Below are positions 18,789 through 28,075 of a DNA stretch of 41,193 bases, piece by piece. The notes beneath the pieces are model-generated. The model made no database searches and was not told where the DNA came from. It saw only the letters and a program-made list of their open reading frames with translations. This DNA is from Prevotella sp. UBA4217 (lineage in GTDB: Bacteria; Bacteroidota; Bacteroidia; Bacteroidales; Bacteroidaceae), in the NCBI GenBank assembly GCA_002379425.1, contig DFTH01000017.1, forward strand, positions 56,312 through 97,504, in the 5' to 3' direction. Within the stretch, counting starts at the first letter, position 1; the number at the start of each line of letters is the position of its first letter. Position numbers and translations under genes: made by a program.

Positions 18789-19103
18789 ATGAGCGAGAAC
18801 GAGAAGAATCAGGGATTGCAGATTGAGTTACCACAGCAGGTGGCTCAGGGAGAGTATGCCAACTTTGCCATCATCACCCATGGCAGCAGTGACTTCGTCG
18901 TGGATTTTGCGCGGGTGCTGCCTGGTGTGCCTAAGGCGCAGGTGTGTAGTAGGGTTATCCTGGCACCGGAACATGCCAAGCGGCTGTTGGGCGCCCTTCA
19001 GGAGAACATCATGCGATACGAAAAAGAGTACGGTCCGATTAGGATTCCAAACCAAGAACCCCGCACGATAGCCCCGTTTGACCTGTCAAAAGGGGAGGCT
19101 TAG
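18789..19103 (+). CDS. DUF3467 family protein
   Basis: The 104-residue product (MSENEKNQGLQIELPQQVAQ onward) resembles the small DUF3467 proteins: a beta-rich start with GEYANFAIITHGSSDFVVDF, a central P-K motif (LPGVPKAQVCSRVILAPEHAKRLL region) and a helix with ALQENIMRYEKEYG. The function is unknown. In Bacteroidetes this gene commonly sits just before rpsL, between rpoC and the str operon, which suggests a link to growth or translation. No signal peptide or membrane segment is present. Confidence 0.85.
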   Translation: MSENEKNQGLQIELPQQVAQGEYANFAIITHGSSDFVVDFARVLPGVPKAQVCSRVILAPEHAKRLLGALQENIMRYEKEYGPIRIPNQEPRTIAPFDLSKGEA

Positions 19104-19128
19104 AAAGCAAACAGATATTAATTATCGC

Positions 19129-19174
19129 AAAAAGTGTTATACTTTGTTAAATCAAAATAAGTATAGCACTTTTT
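19129..19174 (+). terminator. Terminator after the DUF3467-type gene
   Basis: Sixteen-base arms 19129-19144 and 19159-19174 pair with a single wobble around a 14-base loop. The arms start with AAAAA and end with TTTTT, so termination could work in both directions. Confidence 0.85.
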
Positions 19175-19186
19175 CTTCTTTTTATA

Positions 19187-19218
19187 TTAGGTGAAATCGA
19201 AAAATAGTTGTACCTTTG
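19187..19218 (+). promoter_or_regulatory. Promoter of the rpsL operon
   Basis: TACCTTTG lies at 19211-19218. The upstream element is TTAG at 19187-19190, 20 bases away, an imperfect TTTG. A leader of about 90 bases runs to rpsL, without a clear structure. Confidence 0.7.
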
Positions 19219-19313
19219 CAGCCCGAAACGCCCTTGTGCACTGTTGGCAGGGTGTGTAACGTGCTGAATATAAACAAAATAACATATATAAATTAATAAA
19301 AGTAAAAAGTATT

Positions 19314-19694
19314 ATGCCTACAATTTCACAATTGGTAAGAAAAGGCAGAAAGGTGATTGTTGACAAGTCGAAGTCACCCGCGTTGGACAATTGTCCCCAG
19401 CGTCGTGGTGTCTGCGTGCGTGTCTATACGACAACCCCGAAGAAGCCTAATTCGGCTATGCGTAAGGTAGCCCGTGTGCGTTTGACCAACCAGAAGGAGG
19501 TCAACAGTTACATTCCCGGAGAGGGTCACAACCTGCAGGAGCACTCTATCGTGCTGGTGCGTGGTGGTCGTGTGAAGGACCTTCCCGGTGTACGTTATCA
19601 CATCGTTCGCGGTACGCTGGATACCGCCGGTGTCGCCAATCGCCTGCAGCGTCGTTCCAAGTACGGTGCCAAGCGTCCTAAGGCTAAGAAGTAA
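19314..19694 (+). CDS. rpsL: 30S ribosomal protein S12
   Basis: S12 lies at the decoding centre and controls accuracy. The 126-residue product has the conserved [10 protein letters not shown] loop with Lys43 and Lys44, and the GGRVKDLPG loop with Lys88 and Asp89 (counting Met). These are the unmutated residues, so no classic streptomycin-resistance change is seen. It opens the str operon with rpsG and fusA. Confidence 0.98.
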   Translation: MPTISQLVRKGRKVIVDKSKSPALDNCPQRRGVCVRVYTTTPKKPNSAMRKVARVRLTNQKEVNSYIPGEGHNLQEHSIVLVRGGRVKDLPGVRYHIVRGTLDTAGVANRLQRRSKYGAKRPKAKK

Positions 19695-19852
19695 ACTAAC
19701 CGGAGAAGGTTAGATAGCCGCTAAGAAAACAGAAATCAAAATCCGTTTTGCTGGAGAAATGTTATAAAGGTTGAGTAAATGTCCAAGCGAAGGACGTTGA
19801 AGAACAAGTAAGAACAGCCCCCACGCAGAATTTAATCATTTAAAAACGAAAA
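19695..19852 (+). other. rpsL-rpsG spacer, 158 bases
   Basis: This spacer is long for an operon joint. It contains no start-to-stop frame worth calling, no promoter match and no strong hairpin. In E. coli S7 represses its own synthesis through the rpsL-rpsG spacer, so the length here may hide a similar RNA site, but I cannot show one. Confidence 0.35.
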
Positions 19853-20329
19853 ATGAGAAAAGCAAAACCCAAGAAGCGCGTGATCCTGCCGGATCCCGTC
19901 TTCAACGACCAGAAGGTGTCTAAGTTTGTGAACCACCTGATGTACGACGGAAAGAAGTCGAAGTCGTATGAGATTTTCTACAATGCACTGGAGACCGTGA
20001 AGGCCAAGATGCAGAACGAGGAGAAGTCTGCCCTGGAGATCTGGAAGCAGGCCCTCGACAACATTACTCCCCAGGTGGAGGTGAAGAGCCGCCGTATCGG
20101 TGGTGCCACCTTCCAGGTGCCTACCGAGATCCGTCCCGACCGTAAGGAGAGCGTGTCGATGAAGAACATGATCTCTTTCGCCCGCAAGCGCAGTGGCAAG
20201 TCGATGGCTGACAAACTCGCCGCTGAGATCATGGATGCCTTCAACAACCAGGGTGGTGCCTTCAAGCGTAAGGAAGATATGCACCGTATGGCCGAGGCAA
20301 ACCGCGCATTTGCACACTTCAGATTCTAA
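19853..20329 (+). CDS. rpsG: 30S ribosomal protein S7
   Basis: S7 nucleates assembly of the 30S head. The 158-residue product shows the family stretches [20 protein letters not shown] (residues 13-32) and the [11 protein letters not shown] / [12 protein letters not shown] region, with C-terminal [10 protein letters not shown]. Length fits the family. It lies between rpsL and fusA, 48 bases before the latter. Confidence 0.98.
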   Translation: MRKAKPKKRVILPDPVFNDQKVSKFVNHLMYDGKKSKSYEIFYNALETVKAKMQNEEKSALEIWKQALDNITPQVEVKSRRIGGATFQVPTEIRPDRKESVSMKNMISFARKRSGKSMADKLAAEIMDAFNNQGGAFKRKEDMHRMAEANRAFAHFRF

Positions 20330-20377
20330 GAGAGGTGTTATAAGGTAAACAAAAGATTAAATAAGGATAAGCGAAAA

Positions 20378-22504
20378 ATGGCAAATCGCGATTTACATTT
20401 GACAAGAAACATCGGTATTATGGCTCACATCGATGCCGGTAAGACAACGACCTCTGAGCGTATCCTGTTCTATACGGGTAAGACGCACAAGATCGGTGAG
20501 GTGCACGATGGAGCAGCAACGATGGACTGGATGGCCCAGGAGCAGGAGCGTGGTATCACCATTACCTCTGCTGCAACAACCTGTAACTGGACATGGAACA
20601 ACAATACGTACAAGATTAACCTGATTGACACTCCGGGACACGTCGATTTCACCGCTGAGGTGGAGCGCTCATTGCGCGTGCTCGACGGAGCCGTGGCTAC
20701 CTACTCTGCAGCCGATGGCGTACAGCCTCAGTCTGAGACCGTATGGCGCCAGGCCGACAAGTACAACGTGCCACGTATCGGCTATGTGAACAAGATGGAC
20801 CGCTCTGGTGCCGACTTCTTTGAGACGGTACAGCAGATGAAGGACATCCTGGGTGCCAACCCCGTAGTGATCCAGGTGCCTATCGGTGCTGAGGAGAACT
20901 TCAAGGGTCTGGTCGATCTCATCAAGATGAAGGCTATCCTGTGGCACGACGAGACCATGGGTGCCGAATACGATGTTGAGGAAATCCCCGCTGACCTTAA
21001 GGCTGAGTGCGACGAGTGGCGTAATAAGTTGCTCGAGGCCGCTGCAGAATACGACGAGGCCCTGATGGAGAAATACTTCGATGATCCAGAGTCCATCACG
21101 GAGGCTGAGATTATCGCCGCTATCCGCAAGGGAACTATCTCCATGCAGTGCACCCCGATGCTCCTTGGCTCTTCCTATAAGAACAAGGGCGTGCAGCCAC
21201 TGCTCGACTATGTCTGCGCATTCCTGCCCGCTCCTGTCGATGTGGAGGTGATCAAGGGTACGAACCCCAATACCGATGAGGAGGAGGATCGTGAGCCTTC
21301 TGAGACCGCTCCTACATCAGCCCTGGCCTTCAAGATCGCTACCGATCCATACATGGGCCGTCTGGTGTTCTTCCGCGTCTATTCTGGTAAGATCACCGCA
21401 GGCAGTTATGTGTTCAACCCCCGTTCCGGTAAGAAGGAGCGCATCAGCCGCCTGTTCCAGATGAACTCTAACAAGGAGATTCCCATGGAGTCGATCGATG
21501 CCGGTGATATCGGTGCAGGTGTAGGCTTCAAGGATATCCGTACCGGTGATACTCTCTGCGACGAGAACGCACCGATCGTGCTGGAGTCGATGACCTTCCC
21601 CGACACGGTGATCTCTATCGCCGTGGAGCCGAAGTCACAGGCTGATATAGCCAAACTCGACAACGGACTGGCTAAGTTGGCAGAGGAAGACCCGACGTTC
21701 ACCGTCCGTACCGACGAGCAGAGCGGTCAGACGATCATCTCAGGTATGGGTGAACTTCACCTCGATATCATCATCGACCGTCTGAAGCGCGAGTTCAAGG
21801 TGGAGTGTAACCAGGGTAAGCCTCAGGTGAACTATAAGGAGGCCATTACGAAGACCGTGGAGATCGACGAGACCTATAAGAAGCAGTCGGGTGGTCGTGG
21901 TAAGTACGCCAAGATGCTCGTGCGGGTAGGTCCTGTGGATGAGGACTACGACGTGAAGACCAATGGCGGCCTGCAGTTCGTCAACGAGGTGAAGGGTGGT
22001 AACATTCCTAAGGAGTTCATCCCCTCTATCCAGAAGGGCTTTGAGACTGCCATGAAGAATGGTATCCTCGGTGGCTACCCCGTCGATTCCCTGAAGGTGG
22101 TTGTGGTAGATGGTGGTTTCCACCCCGTTGACTCCGACCAACTCTCGTTCGAGATCGCTGCCCAGATGGCCTACAAGGAGGCATGTGCCAAGGCTAAGCC
22201 CGTGCTGATGGAGCCCATCATGAAACTCGAGGTGGTGACACCTGAGGAGAACATGGGTGACGTGATCGGCGACCTGAACAAGCGCCGCGGTCAGGTGGAA
22301 GGCATGGAGGAGGCCCGCAGTGGTGCCCGTGTCGTCAAGGCCATGGTGCCCCTGTCGGAGATGTTCGGTTACGTGACCGCCCTCCGTACTATCACTTCCG
22401 GTCGTGCCACCAGTTCTATGGAGTACGATCACCATGCTCCGCTCAGCAGTTCTATTGCAAAGGCTGTGCTGGAGGAGGTGAAGGGACGTGCCGACCTCGT
22501 ATAA
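20378..22504 (+). CDS. fusA: Elongation factor G
   Basis: EF-G drives ribosomal translocation with GTP. The 708-residue product carries the P-loop [15 protein letters not shown] (residues 16-30), DTPGHVDF (G3), NKMD (G4), and later the [18 protein letters not shown] stretch and domain IV/V regions ([18 protein letters not shown]). Length fits canonical EF-G. Position after rpsL and rpsG identifies it as the main translational copy rather than a paralogue. Confidence 0.98.
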   Translation: MANRDLHLTRNIGIMAHIDAGKTTTSERILFYTGKTHKIGEVHDGAATMDWMAQEQERGITITSAATTCNWTWNNNTYKINLIDTPGHVDFTAEVERSLRVLDGAVATYSAADGVQPQSETVWRQADKYNVPRIGYVNKMDRSGADFFETVQQMKDILGANPVVIQVPIGAEENFKGLVDLIKMKAILWHDETMGAEYDVEEIPADLKAECDEWRNKLLEAAAEYDEALMEKYFDDPESITEAEIIAAIRKGTISMQCTPMLLGSSYKNKGVQPLLDYVCAFLPAPVDVEVIKGTNPNTDEEEDREPSETAPTSALAFKIATDPYMGRLVFFRVYSGKITAGSYVFNPRSGKKERISRLFQMNSNKEIPMESIDAGDIGAGVGFKDIRTGDTLCDENAPIVLESMTFPDTVISIAVEPKSQADIAKLDNGLAKLAEEDPTFTVRTDEQSGQTIISGMGELHLDIIIDRLKREFKVECNQGKPQVNYKEAITKTVEIDETYKKQSGGRGKYAKMLVRVGPVDEDYDVKTNGGLQFVNEVKGGNIPKEFIPSIQKGFETAMKNGILGGYPVDSLKVVVVDGGFHPVDSDQLSFEIAAQMAYKEACAKAKPVLMEPIMKLEVVTPEENMGDVIGDLNKRRGQVEGMEEARSGARVVKAMVPLSEMFGYVTALRTITSGRATSSMEYDHHAPLSSSIAKAVLEEVKGRADLV

Positions 22505-22515
22505 AAAGATAAAAA

Positions 22516-22553
22516 GGGAGGGCCGCTGAGCAAATGACTCTTTAGCGGCTCCC
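22516..22553 (+). terminator. Stem-loop between fusA and rpsJ
   Basis: The arm at 22516-22527 pairs with AGCGGCTCCC (22544-22553), with a two-base bulge. There is no T tract, so it is more likely an attenuator, processing site or partial terminator than a full stop. Confidence 0.5.
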
Positions 22554-22593
22554 CAACATTAAAAATAGTATTATTAATTAAGAATTAAGAACA

Positions 22594-22899
22594 ATGAGTC
22601 AGAAGATTCGTATCAAACTGAAGAGTTACGACCACAAGTTGGTTGACAAGTCAGCAGAGAAGATCGTGAAGGCAGTAAAGGCCACAGGTGCTATCATCAG
22701 CGGTCCTATTCCCCTTCCCACACACAAGCGTATCTACACCGTGAACCGTTCTACCTTCGTCAACAAGAAGGCACGCGAGCAGTTCCAACTGTCAGACTAC
22801 AAGCGTCTGATAGACATCTACAGTTCAACGGCCAAGACCGTCGATGCCCTGATGAAACTCGAACTTCCCAGCGGTGTTGAGGTGGAGATCAAAGTATAG
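22594..22899 (+). CDS. rpsJ: 30S ribosomal protein S10
   Basis: S10 sits in the 30S head and also joins NusB in antitermination. The 101-residue product has the signature [20 protein letters not shown] (residues 41-60) and ends in [11 protein letters not shown]. It ends the str run; unlike in most bacteria a terminator and another gene separate it from rplC. Confidence 0.98.
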   Translation: MSQKIRIKLKSYDHKLVDKSAEKIVKAVKATGAIISGPIPLPTHKRIYTVNRSTFVNKKAREQFQLSDYKRLIDIYSSTAKTVDALMKLELPSGVEVEIKV

Positions 22900-22927
22900 A
22901 GTAAAGCATACTATTATACGACGTTAC

Positions 22928-22957
22928 GGCGCATCTGGTTATCAGATGCGCCTTTTT
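22928..22957 (+). terminator. rpsJ: Intrinsic terminator after rpsJ
   Basis: Perfect ten-base arms 22928-22937 and 22943-22952 enclose GTTAT and are followed by five T. It stops the rpsL-rpsJ transcript and splits the S10 operon after its first gene. Confidence 0.92.
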
Positions 22958-22978
22958 GCTAAAAAAACAAAAGAAATA

Positions 22979-23010
22979 TTTGGTAGGAACCAAATAATTG
23001 CCTAACTTTG
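22979..23010 (+). promoter_or_regulatory. Promoter of the kinase-like gene
   Basis: TTTG at 22979-22982 and TAACTTTG at 23003-23010 are 20 bases apart. The start codon follows 30 bases later, at 23040. A TTG at 22998 inside this promoter is not a plausible start. Confidence 0.85.
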
Positions 23011-23039
23011 CACTGAAAAAGAAAGACATTTTAACGAAA

Positions 23040-24551
23040 ATGAATAAAAAAGTATATATCCTGCTTGTAAATCTGCTCTTCTGTTGCACATTCGCTGTTG
23101 CACAGGCTGTGCAGAAGAGTGAACTCCAGCAGCGTGCCGAGGCTGCCGATAAGGAAGGTACCGTCGCCACTGCCCGTTATATGTATATCCGCGCCTTCGA
23201 GGACTATGTGGGAAAAGGACAAATGAAGCAGGCCGTGGATTGCGGTCTGAAGGCTACGGGGCTCTATTATAAGAAGGATAGTTACTGGAAGGAGGCCTTT
23301 GACCTGCTCCGCCGTATCGATGACAATATCAATGCCAGTCAGCAGGTGTCAACAAGTGACAAGGCGGCCTTGCACTATGAGGTTACTAAGGAGCGCCTGC
23401 AGATGTATATGAAGATGAGGAAGAGCACCAGTGCCCTTGACCAGTTGAGCATCATGGAGTCGCAGGTCAGTACCTCGGGGGATGAGAACCTGAAAAACGA
23501 CCTGCTCTACAACAAGGCCATCTATTATTATACCTTCGGGCTGAATGCCCAGGGCGATGCTGTGTTCAAGGAGATGGCAGGCAAACTGACCGCCTCGAAG
23601 GAATATGACAAGGTGGATCAGGCTTATCAGACGCTCATCGCCAACGGCCGCAGGAGCAATAGCGCCAATCTGGTGGCACAGTCCTATAAGAGTTATGTGG
23701 CATGGAAGGACTCCGTCAATGCCATCAAGAGTGCTGATGAGATTGCCGCACTGAAAAAGCGCATCTCCGAGAATGAGGCATCGATCTCCGAGAAAGACAG
23801 TTCGCTGACCTCGCGGATGGCCATCATCATCGGCCTTTGTGTGCTGGCTGCCGCCCTGGCTGCTGCTCTTGCCGTGGGCGCGATCGTGCTGATGCGCTTT
23901 ATCCTGCTGACGCGCAAGCAAAAGAATACGATCAAGATGGCCAACGAGAATAATGCCCTGAAGGCTAAGTTCATCAGTAATATCTCCGCCCAGTTGGATC
24001 CGACACTGCAGAAACTCGACGACCGCCTGCCAGAAGTGAAGGCCTTGCAGGATTTCTCCAGTCATATCCAGATGTTGTCAAGGTTGGAGAATGAGGATAC
24101 CAGTGCCATAGAACTGGAGGATACGCTTCTGCCCCCATTCTGTGAGGGACTGATGGACCAGATCCGTAATAAGGTGAAGAATGAAGTTACCCTGACAGTG
24201 AATGCTCCAAAGATGAGTGCCAAGATTAATAAGGAATACGTGTCGCATATCCTCATCCATCTGTTGGAGAACGCCGCAGAATATACTCCTGAGGGCGGTA
24301 CCATCTGGCTGGATTACAAGAAGCGCGGTGCCCATGTGCATCAGTTCCTGGTTTCCAATACTGGGGAGGGGATGCCCGAAGAGAAGCAGGAGGATGTCTT
24401 CAAGCCGTTCGTGGAAATCCGCGACCTTACCACTGGTGATGGCCTTGGTTTGCCCATCTGTCGGCAGATGGCCCTGAACATGAATGGTGAACTCAGTGTT
24501 GACCCGAACTTCACCAAGGGTACTCGTTTCGTTCTGGATCTTCATGCCTGA
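23040..24551 (+). CDS. Membrane sensor-kinase-like protein lacking the phospho-acceptor histidine
   Basis: The 503-residue product has a signal peptide (residues 1-22), a helical extracytoplasmic region with tetratricopeptide-like character (about 25-250), a membrane segment (about 260-285) and a cytoplasmic histidine-kinase-type ATPase domain. The N box (HLLENAAEYTPEGG, Asn411), G1 (NTGEGMPEE) and G2 (GDGLGLPI) motifs are present. The H box reads AKFISNISAQLDPTLQ where active kinases have SHE: residue 317 is Ala instead of His. It may therefore be a pseudokinase, a scaffold or a donor acting on another protein. It has its own promoter between rpsJ and rplC. Confidence 0.85.
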   Translation: MNKKVYILLVNLLFCCTFAVAQAVQKSELQQRAEAADKEGTVATARYMYIRAFEDYVGKGQMKQAVDCGLKATGLYYKKDSYWKEAFDLLRRIDDNINASQQVSTSDKAALHYEVTKERLQMYMKMRKSTSALDQLSIMESQVSTSGDENLKNDLLYNKAIYYYTFGLNAQGDAVFKEMAGKLTASKEYDKVDQAYQTLIANGRRSNSANLVAQSYKSYVAWKDSVNAIKSADEIAALKKRISENEASISEKDSSLTSRMAIIIGLCVLAAALAAALAVGAIVLMRFILLTRKQKNTIKMANENNALKAKFISNISAQLDPTLQKLDDRLPEVKALQDFSSHIQMLSRLENEDTSAIELEDTLLPPFCEGLMDQIRNKVKNEVTLTVNAPKMSAKINKEYVSHILIHLLENAAEYTPEGGTIWLDYKKRGAHVHQFLVSNTGEGMPEEKQEDVFKPFVEIRDLTTGDGLGLPICRQMALNMNGELSVDPNFTKGTRFVLDLHA

Positions 24552-24626
24552 CAAGGGAGGAAGGTCGCTCAGGGTGGTCTTTTATGGCTTAATTAGATAA
24601 TTAGGTCATAAAAAATCTTAAAAATG

Positions 24627-24658
24627 TTTGGTGGGAAGTAAAATTATTCGTACCTTTG
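24627..24658 (+). promoter_or_regulatory. Promoter of the rplC-led S10/spc operon
   Basis: TTTG at 24627-24630 and TACCTTTG at 24651-24658 are 20 bases apart. The flanks (TGTTTGGTGGGAA and CGTACCTTTGCA) resemble the 12375 and 40910 promoter module, so this is a strong-looking promoter. Confidence 0.88.
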
Positions 24659-24661
24659 CAC

Positions 24662-24841
24662 CCGCAAAAGTGCGTATTGCGCTGGCTTGTATGCTAACAA
24701 TACCCTGATAAAGAGCGACTTAGCCTTCAAAAATGAAGCAGTTGAAGTTCCTTTTTAAGTGGGTTTGTATGCGTCAGTAGGCGGATGACACTTAAAAAGG
24801 AACAAATTTTATATATTACACATTATTAATTTTAAACTGAA
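24662..24841 (+). promoter_or_regulatory. Structured 5' leader of rplC, candidate autoregulatory RNA
   Basis: The transcript leader of about 175 bases contains a perfect 15-bp stem (24747-24761 with 24789-24803) closing a 27-base loop that can itself form a small CGTC/GGCG stem. No T tract ends it. In E. coli L4 controls the S10 operon through the leader RNA; this leader precedes rplC and rplD (L4) and could serve the same purpose with a different structure. The regulatory role is inferred. Confidence 0.55.
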
Positions 24842-25456
24842 ATGCCAGGATTAATTGGAAGAAAAATCGGAATGACATCCGTTTTCAGTGCCGACGGTAA
24901 GAATGTACCGTGCACTGTTATCGAAGCTGGTCCTTGTGTTGTTACTCAGGTTAAGTCTGTAGAGAAGGATGGCTACAAGGCCGTTCAACTCGCCTTCGGT
25001 GAGAAGAAGGAGAAGAACACCACCAAAGCCATGATGGGTATCTTCAAGAAGGCTAACACGACACCCAAGGCCCACTTGGCCGAGTTCAAGTTTGACGAGG
25101 AGATGAACCTCGGTGACACCGTCACAGTGGATATCTTCGAGGGATCGGAGTTCGTTGACGTTGTCGGTACATCGAAGGGTAAGGGATTCCAGGGCGTTGT
25201 GAAGCGTCACGGTTTCGGTGGCGTCGGCCAGAGCACTCACGGTCAGGATGACCGTCTGCGCAAGCCCGGTTCTATCGGTGCTTGTTCTTACCCCGCTAAG
25301 GTGTTCAAAGGAATGCGAATGGGCGGCCAGATGGGAGGTGACAGGGTGACAACCCAGAACCTCAAAGTGTTAAAGGTAATACCGGAGCACAACCTGATTC
25401 TTGTGAAGGGTAGTTGCGCAGGTTATAATGGTTCAACTGTATTAATCAACAAGTAA
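24842..25456 (+). CDS. rplC: 50S ribosomal protein L3
   Basis: L3 is an early-assembly protein near the peptidyl-transferase centre. The 204-residue product starts [15 protein letters not shown] and contains the loop region [20 protein letters not shown] (about residues 118-137) and [15 protein letters not shown]. Length fits the family. It is first in its transcript, behind a long leader. Confidence 0.98.
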   Translation: MPGLIGRKIGMTSVFSADGKNVPCTVIEAGPCVVTQVKSVEKDGYKAVQLAFGEKKEKNTTKAMMGIFKKANTTPKAHLAEFKFDEEMNLGDTVTVDIFEGSEFVDVVGTSKGKGFQGVVKRHGFGGVGQSTHGQDDRLRKPGSIGACSYPAKVFKGMRMGGQMGGDRVTTQNLKVLKVIPEHNLILVKGSCAGYNGSTVLINK

Positions 25457-25457
25457 G

Positions 25458-26087
25458 ATGGAAGTTAGCGTATTGAATATCAAAGGTCAGGAGACCGGTA
25501 GAAAGGTATCATTGGACGAGGCTATCTTCGGCATTGAACCTAATGACCATGTTATTTATCTGGCTGTAAAGCAGTATCTGGCTAACCAGCGCCAAGGTAC
25601 GGCTAAGTCAAAGGAGAGAAGTGAAATGTCCGGCTCTACGCGTAAACTCGGCCGTCAGAAAGGCGGTGGTGGCGCACGTCATGGTGACATCAATTCTCCG
25701 CTGCTGCGTGGTGGTGGCCGCGTGTTCGGTCCGAAGCCCCGCGACTATAGTTTCAAACTGAATAAGAAGGTGAAGACTCTTGCCCGTAAGTCTGCCCTGT
25801 CATACAAGGCTCAGGAGAATGCAATCGTCGTAGTGGAGGATTTCTCCATGGAGGCTCCGAAGACTAAAGAGTTCGTAAACATCGCAAAGAATCTCAAGGT
25901 CGATGGTAAGAAGTCGCTCTTCGTTTTGTCAGGAACGAATAATAACGTATATCTGTCGGCTCGCAATCTGCAGAAGGCAGAGGTCATGGAGGCTTCAAAA
26001 CTCAATACCTACAAGGTCCTGAATGCTGACGTCCTCGTGATTTCTGAGAAATCTCTGGAGACAATCGGCGGTATCTTAAATAAGTAA
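25458..26087 (+). CDS. rplD: 50S ribosomal protein L4
   Basis: L4 lines the exit tunnel and in E. coli represses the S10 operon. The 209-residue product has the tunnel-loop region [18 protein letters not shown] (about residues 57-74) and the [17 protein letters not shown] stretch. It starts one base after the rplC stop, so the two are translationally coupled. Confidence 0.98.
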   Translation: MEVSVLNIKGQETGRKVSLDEAIFGIEPNDHVIYLAVKQYLANQRQGTAKSKERSEMSGSTRKLGRQKGGGGARHGDINSPLLRGGGRVFGPKPRDYSFKLNKKVKTLARKSALSYKAQENAIVVVEDFSMEAPKTKEFVNIAKNLKVDGKKSLFVLSGTNNNVYLSARNLQKAEVMEASKLNTYKVLNADVLVISEKSLETIGGILNK

Positions 26088-26102
26088 AGGAGGCAAAAGG
26101 AT

Positions 26103-26492
26103 ATGGCATTTATCATAAAACCCCTGGTCACTGAGAAGATGACCAAGATTACAGACAAGTCTTCAGTGGCTAAGTCTTATGTTATCAAGAAGGATAAGAA
26201 GGACCGCAAGGGCAATGTCCGTGTGGCTGCAGGTACGACTGTGAACCTTCCTGTGCAGCAGAAGTATGGCTTCATCGTAAAGCCTGAGGCCAACAAACTT
26301 GAGATTAAAAGAGAGGTCGAGAACCTGTACAATGTGACGGTGCTCGACGTGAACACGTGTCGTTATGCTGGAAAGCGCAGTTCTCGCTATACAAAGGCTG
26401 GTCTCATCAAAGGACAGAAGAACGCGTTCAAGAAGGCAATCGTTACTCTGAAGGAGGGCGACTCAATCGATTTTTATAGCAATATTCAATAA
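26103..26492 (+). CDS. rplW: 50S ribosomal protein L23 with an extra internal segment
   Basis: L23 sits at the tunnel exit and is the docking site for trigger factor and SRP. The 129-residue product keeps the family ends (IIKPLVTEKMTKI at the start; YGFIVKPEANKLEIKREVENLYNVTVLDVNT and FKKAIVTLKEGDSIDFY later) but is about 30 residues longer than the usual 95-100. The extra segment is at about residues 22-53 (VAKSYVIKKDKKDRKGNVRV and following), lysine-rich. It lies in frame and has normal composition, so it looks like a real insertion, not an error. Confidence 0.95.
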   Translation: MAFIIKPLVTEKMTKITDKSSVAKSYVIKKDKKDRKGNVRVAAGTTVNLPVQQKYGFIVKPEANKLEIKREVENLYNVTVLDVNTCRYAGKRSSRYTKAGLIKGQKNAFKKAIVTLKEGDSIDFYSNIQ

Positions 26493-26495
26493 AAA

Positions 26496-27323
26496 ATGGC
26501 AGTACGTAAATTAAAACCCGTAACTCCGGGTCAAAGACACAAGGTTATTGGCACGTTCGAGGATATTACTGCATCCGTGCCAGAGAAGTCTCTCGTTTAC
26601 GGTAAGCGCTCTACCGGCGGTCGAAACAACACCGGTAAGATGACTGTCCGCTATATGGGCGGTGGTCACAAGAGGAAGTATCGTCTGATCGACTTCAAGC
26701 GAGAGAAGGATGGTGTTCCAGCGGTAGTGAAGACAATCGAATACGATCCGAACCGTTCGGCTCGTATAGCATTGCTTTTCTACGCTGATGGTGAAAAACG
26801 TTACATTATTGCTCCTAATGGACTGCAGGTTGGTGCAACTCTGATGTCAGGAGCGGATGCAGTGCCCGAGGTGGGTAATGCACTCCCGCTGGCTAACATT
26901 CCAGTCGGTACGGTCATCCACAACATTGAGATGCGTCCCGGCCAGGGTGCCAAACTCGTTCGTTCGGCTGGTAATTTTGCTCAGTTGACTTCTCGTGAGG
27001 GCAGTTATTGCGTGATCAAACTTCCCTCAGGTGAGACTCGTCAGATTCTCTCTGCTTGTAAGGCTACTGTCGGTAGTGTAGGTAACTCAGACCATGCTCT
27101 TGAGCAGTCTGGTAAGGCCGGCCGCTCTCGTTGGCTGGGTCGCCGCCCGCACAACCGTGGTGTCGTGATGAACCCGCATGATCACCCGATGGGTGGTGGT
27201 GAAGGACGTCAGTCTGGTGGACACCCACGTTCACGCACTGGTCTGTATGCAAAGGGCCTGAAGACACGTGCACCGAAGAAACTTTCAAACAAGTATATCA
27301 TTGAAAGAGCAAACAAGAAGTAA
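26496..27323 (+). CDS. rplB: 50S ribosomal protein L2
   Basis: L2 is required for subunit association and peptidyl-transferase activity. The 275-residue product has the conserved [20 protein letters not shown] stretch (residues 211-230) and MGGGEGR directly after (232-238). Length equals the family norm. It starts three bases after rplW. Confidence 0.98.
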   Translation: MAVRKLKPVTPGQRHKVIGTFEDITASVPEKSLVYGKRSTGGRNNTGKMTVRYMGGGHKRKYRLIDFKREKDGVPAVVKTIEYDPNRSARIALLFYADGEKRYIIAPNGLQVGATLMSGADAVPEVGNALPLANIPVGTVIHNIEMRPGQGAKLVRSAGNFAQLTSREGSYCVIKLPSGETRQILSACKATVGSVGNSDHALEQSGKAGRSRWLGRRPHNRGVVMNPHDHPMGGGEGRQSGGHPRSRTGLYAKGLKTRAPKKLSNKYIIERANKK

Positions 27324-27351
27324 TCACGAAGTTAACAAAGAGAAGTAAATT

Positions 27352-27618
27352 ATGAGTCGTTCATTAAAGAAAGGTCCGTACATCAACGTATCACTCGAGA
27401 AGAAGATTCTCGCCATGAATGAGAGTGGTAAGAAGAATGTCGTAAAGACATGGGCCAGAGCATCAATGATCTCCCCGGACTTCGTGGGACACACTGTTGC
27501 AGTTCATAATGGTAACAAATTTATCCCTGTCTATGTTACAGAGAACATGGTCGGCCACAAACTCGGTGAGTTCGCACCCACCCGTCGCTTTGGCGGACAT
27601 GCTGGTAACAAGAAGTAA
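27352..27618 (+). CDS. rpsS: 30S ribosomal protein S19
   Basis: S19 binds the 30S head with S13. The 88-residue product starts [11 protein letters not shown] and contains [19 protein letters not shown] and the [14 protein letters not shown] ending typical of S19. Gene order L2-S19-L22 confirms it. Confidence 0.97.
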   Translation: MSRSLKKGPYINVSLEKKILAMNESGKKNVVKTWARASMISPDFVGHTVAVHNGNKFIPVYVTENMVGHKLGEFAPTRRFGGHAGNKK

Positions 27619-27627
27619 TCCCAGGGT

Positions 27628-27660
27628 AAATTGAAAATTGAAAATTGAAAAATTGAAAAG
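27628..27660 (+). repeat. AATTGAAA short tandem repeats before rplV
   Basis: The rpsS-rplV gap consists of about four copies of a 7-8 base AATTGAAA word. It is probably a neutral spacer that leaves an unstructured A-rich region in front of the start codon. Confidence 0.6.
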
Positions 27661-27665
27661 TTAAA

Positions 27666-28073
27666 ATGGGAGCAAGAAAACATATTAAGGCTGAAGAAAG
27701 AAAAGCAGCACTTAAGACACAGTATTTTGCCAAGCTGAAAGGCTGCCCCTCATCACCTCGCAAGATGCGCTATGTCGTCGATATGATCCGCGGCATGGAA
27801 GTGAATCGCGCTTTGGGTGTGCTTAGATTCTCTAAGAAGGCTGCCGCAGCAGATGTAGAGAAACTCCTCCGCTCGGCTATCGCTAACTGGGAAGCCAAGA
27901 ATGACCGCAAGGCAGAGGACGGTGAACTTTATGTGGCCCGCGTATTCGTTGACGAGGGTGTTACAATGAAGAGAATGAGACCTGCACCTCAGGGCCGCGG
28001 CTATCGTATCCGCAAGCGTTCTAACCACGTGACCCTGTTCGTTGACGCTAAAACTAATGACGTAAAAGAATAA
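27666..28073 (+). CDS. rplV: 50S ribosomal protein L22
   Basis: L22 lines the exit tunnel with L4. The 135-residue product contains [14 protein letters not shown] (about residues 31-44) and the C-terminal hairpin region [21 protein letters not shown]. Length fits Bacteroidetes L22, slightly longer than in E. coli. It is followed after two bases by rpsC. Confidence 0.97.
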   Translation: MGARKHIKAEERKAALKTQYFAKLKGCPSSPRKMRYVVDMIRGMEVNRALGVLRFSKKAAAADVEKLLRSAIANWEAKNDRKAEDGELYVARVFVDEGVTMKRMRPAPQGRGYRIRKRSNHVTLFVDAKTNDVKE

Positions 28074-28075
28074 GT

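Noticed and set aside
24558..24592. Weak stem after the kinase-like gene as a terminator
   Set aside because: The stem is only about eight pairs with several wobbles and a short T run, so it is not strong enough to list.
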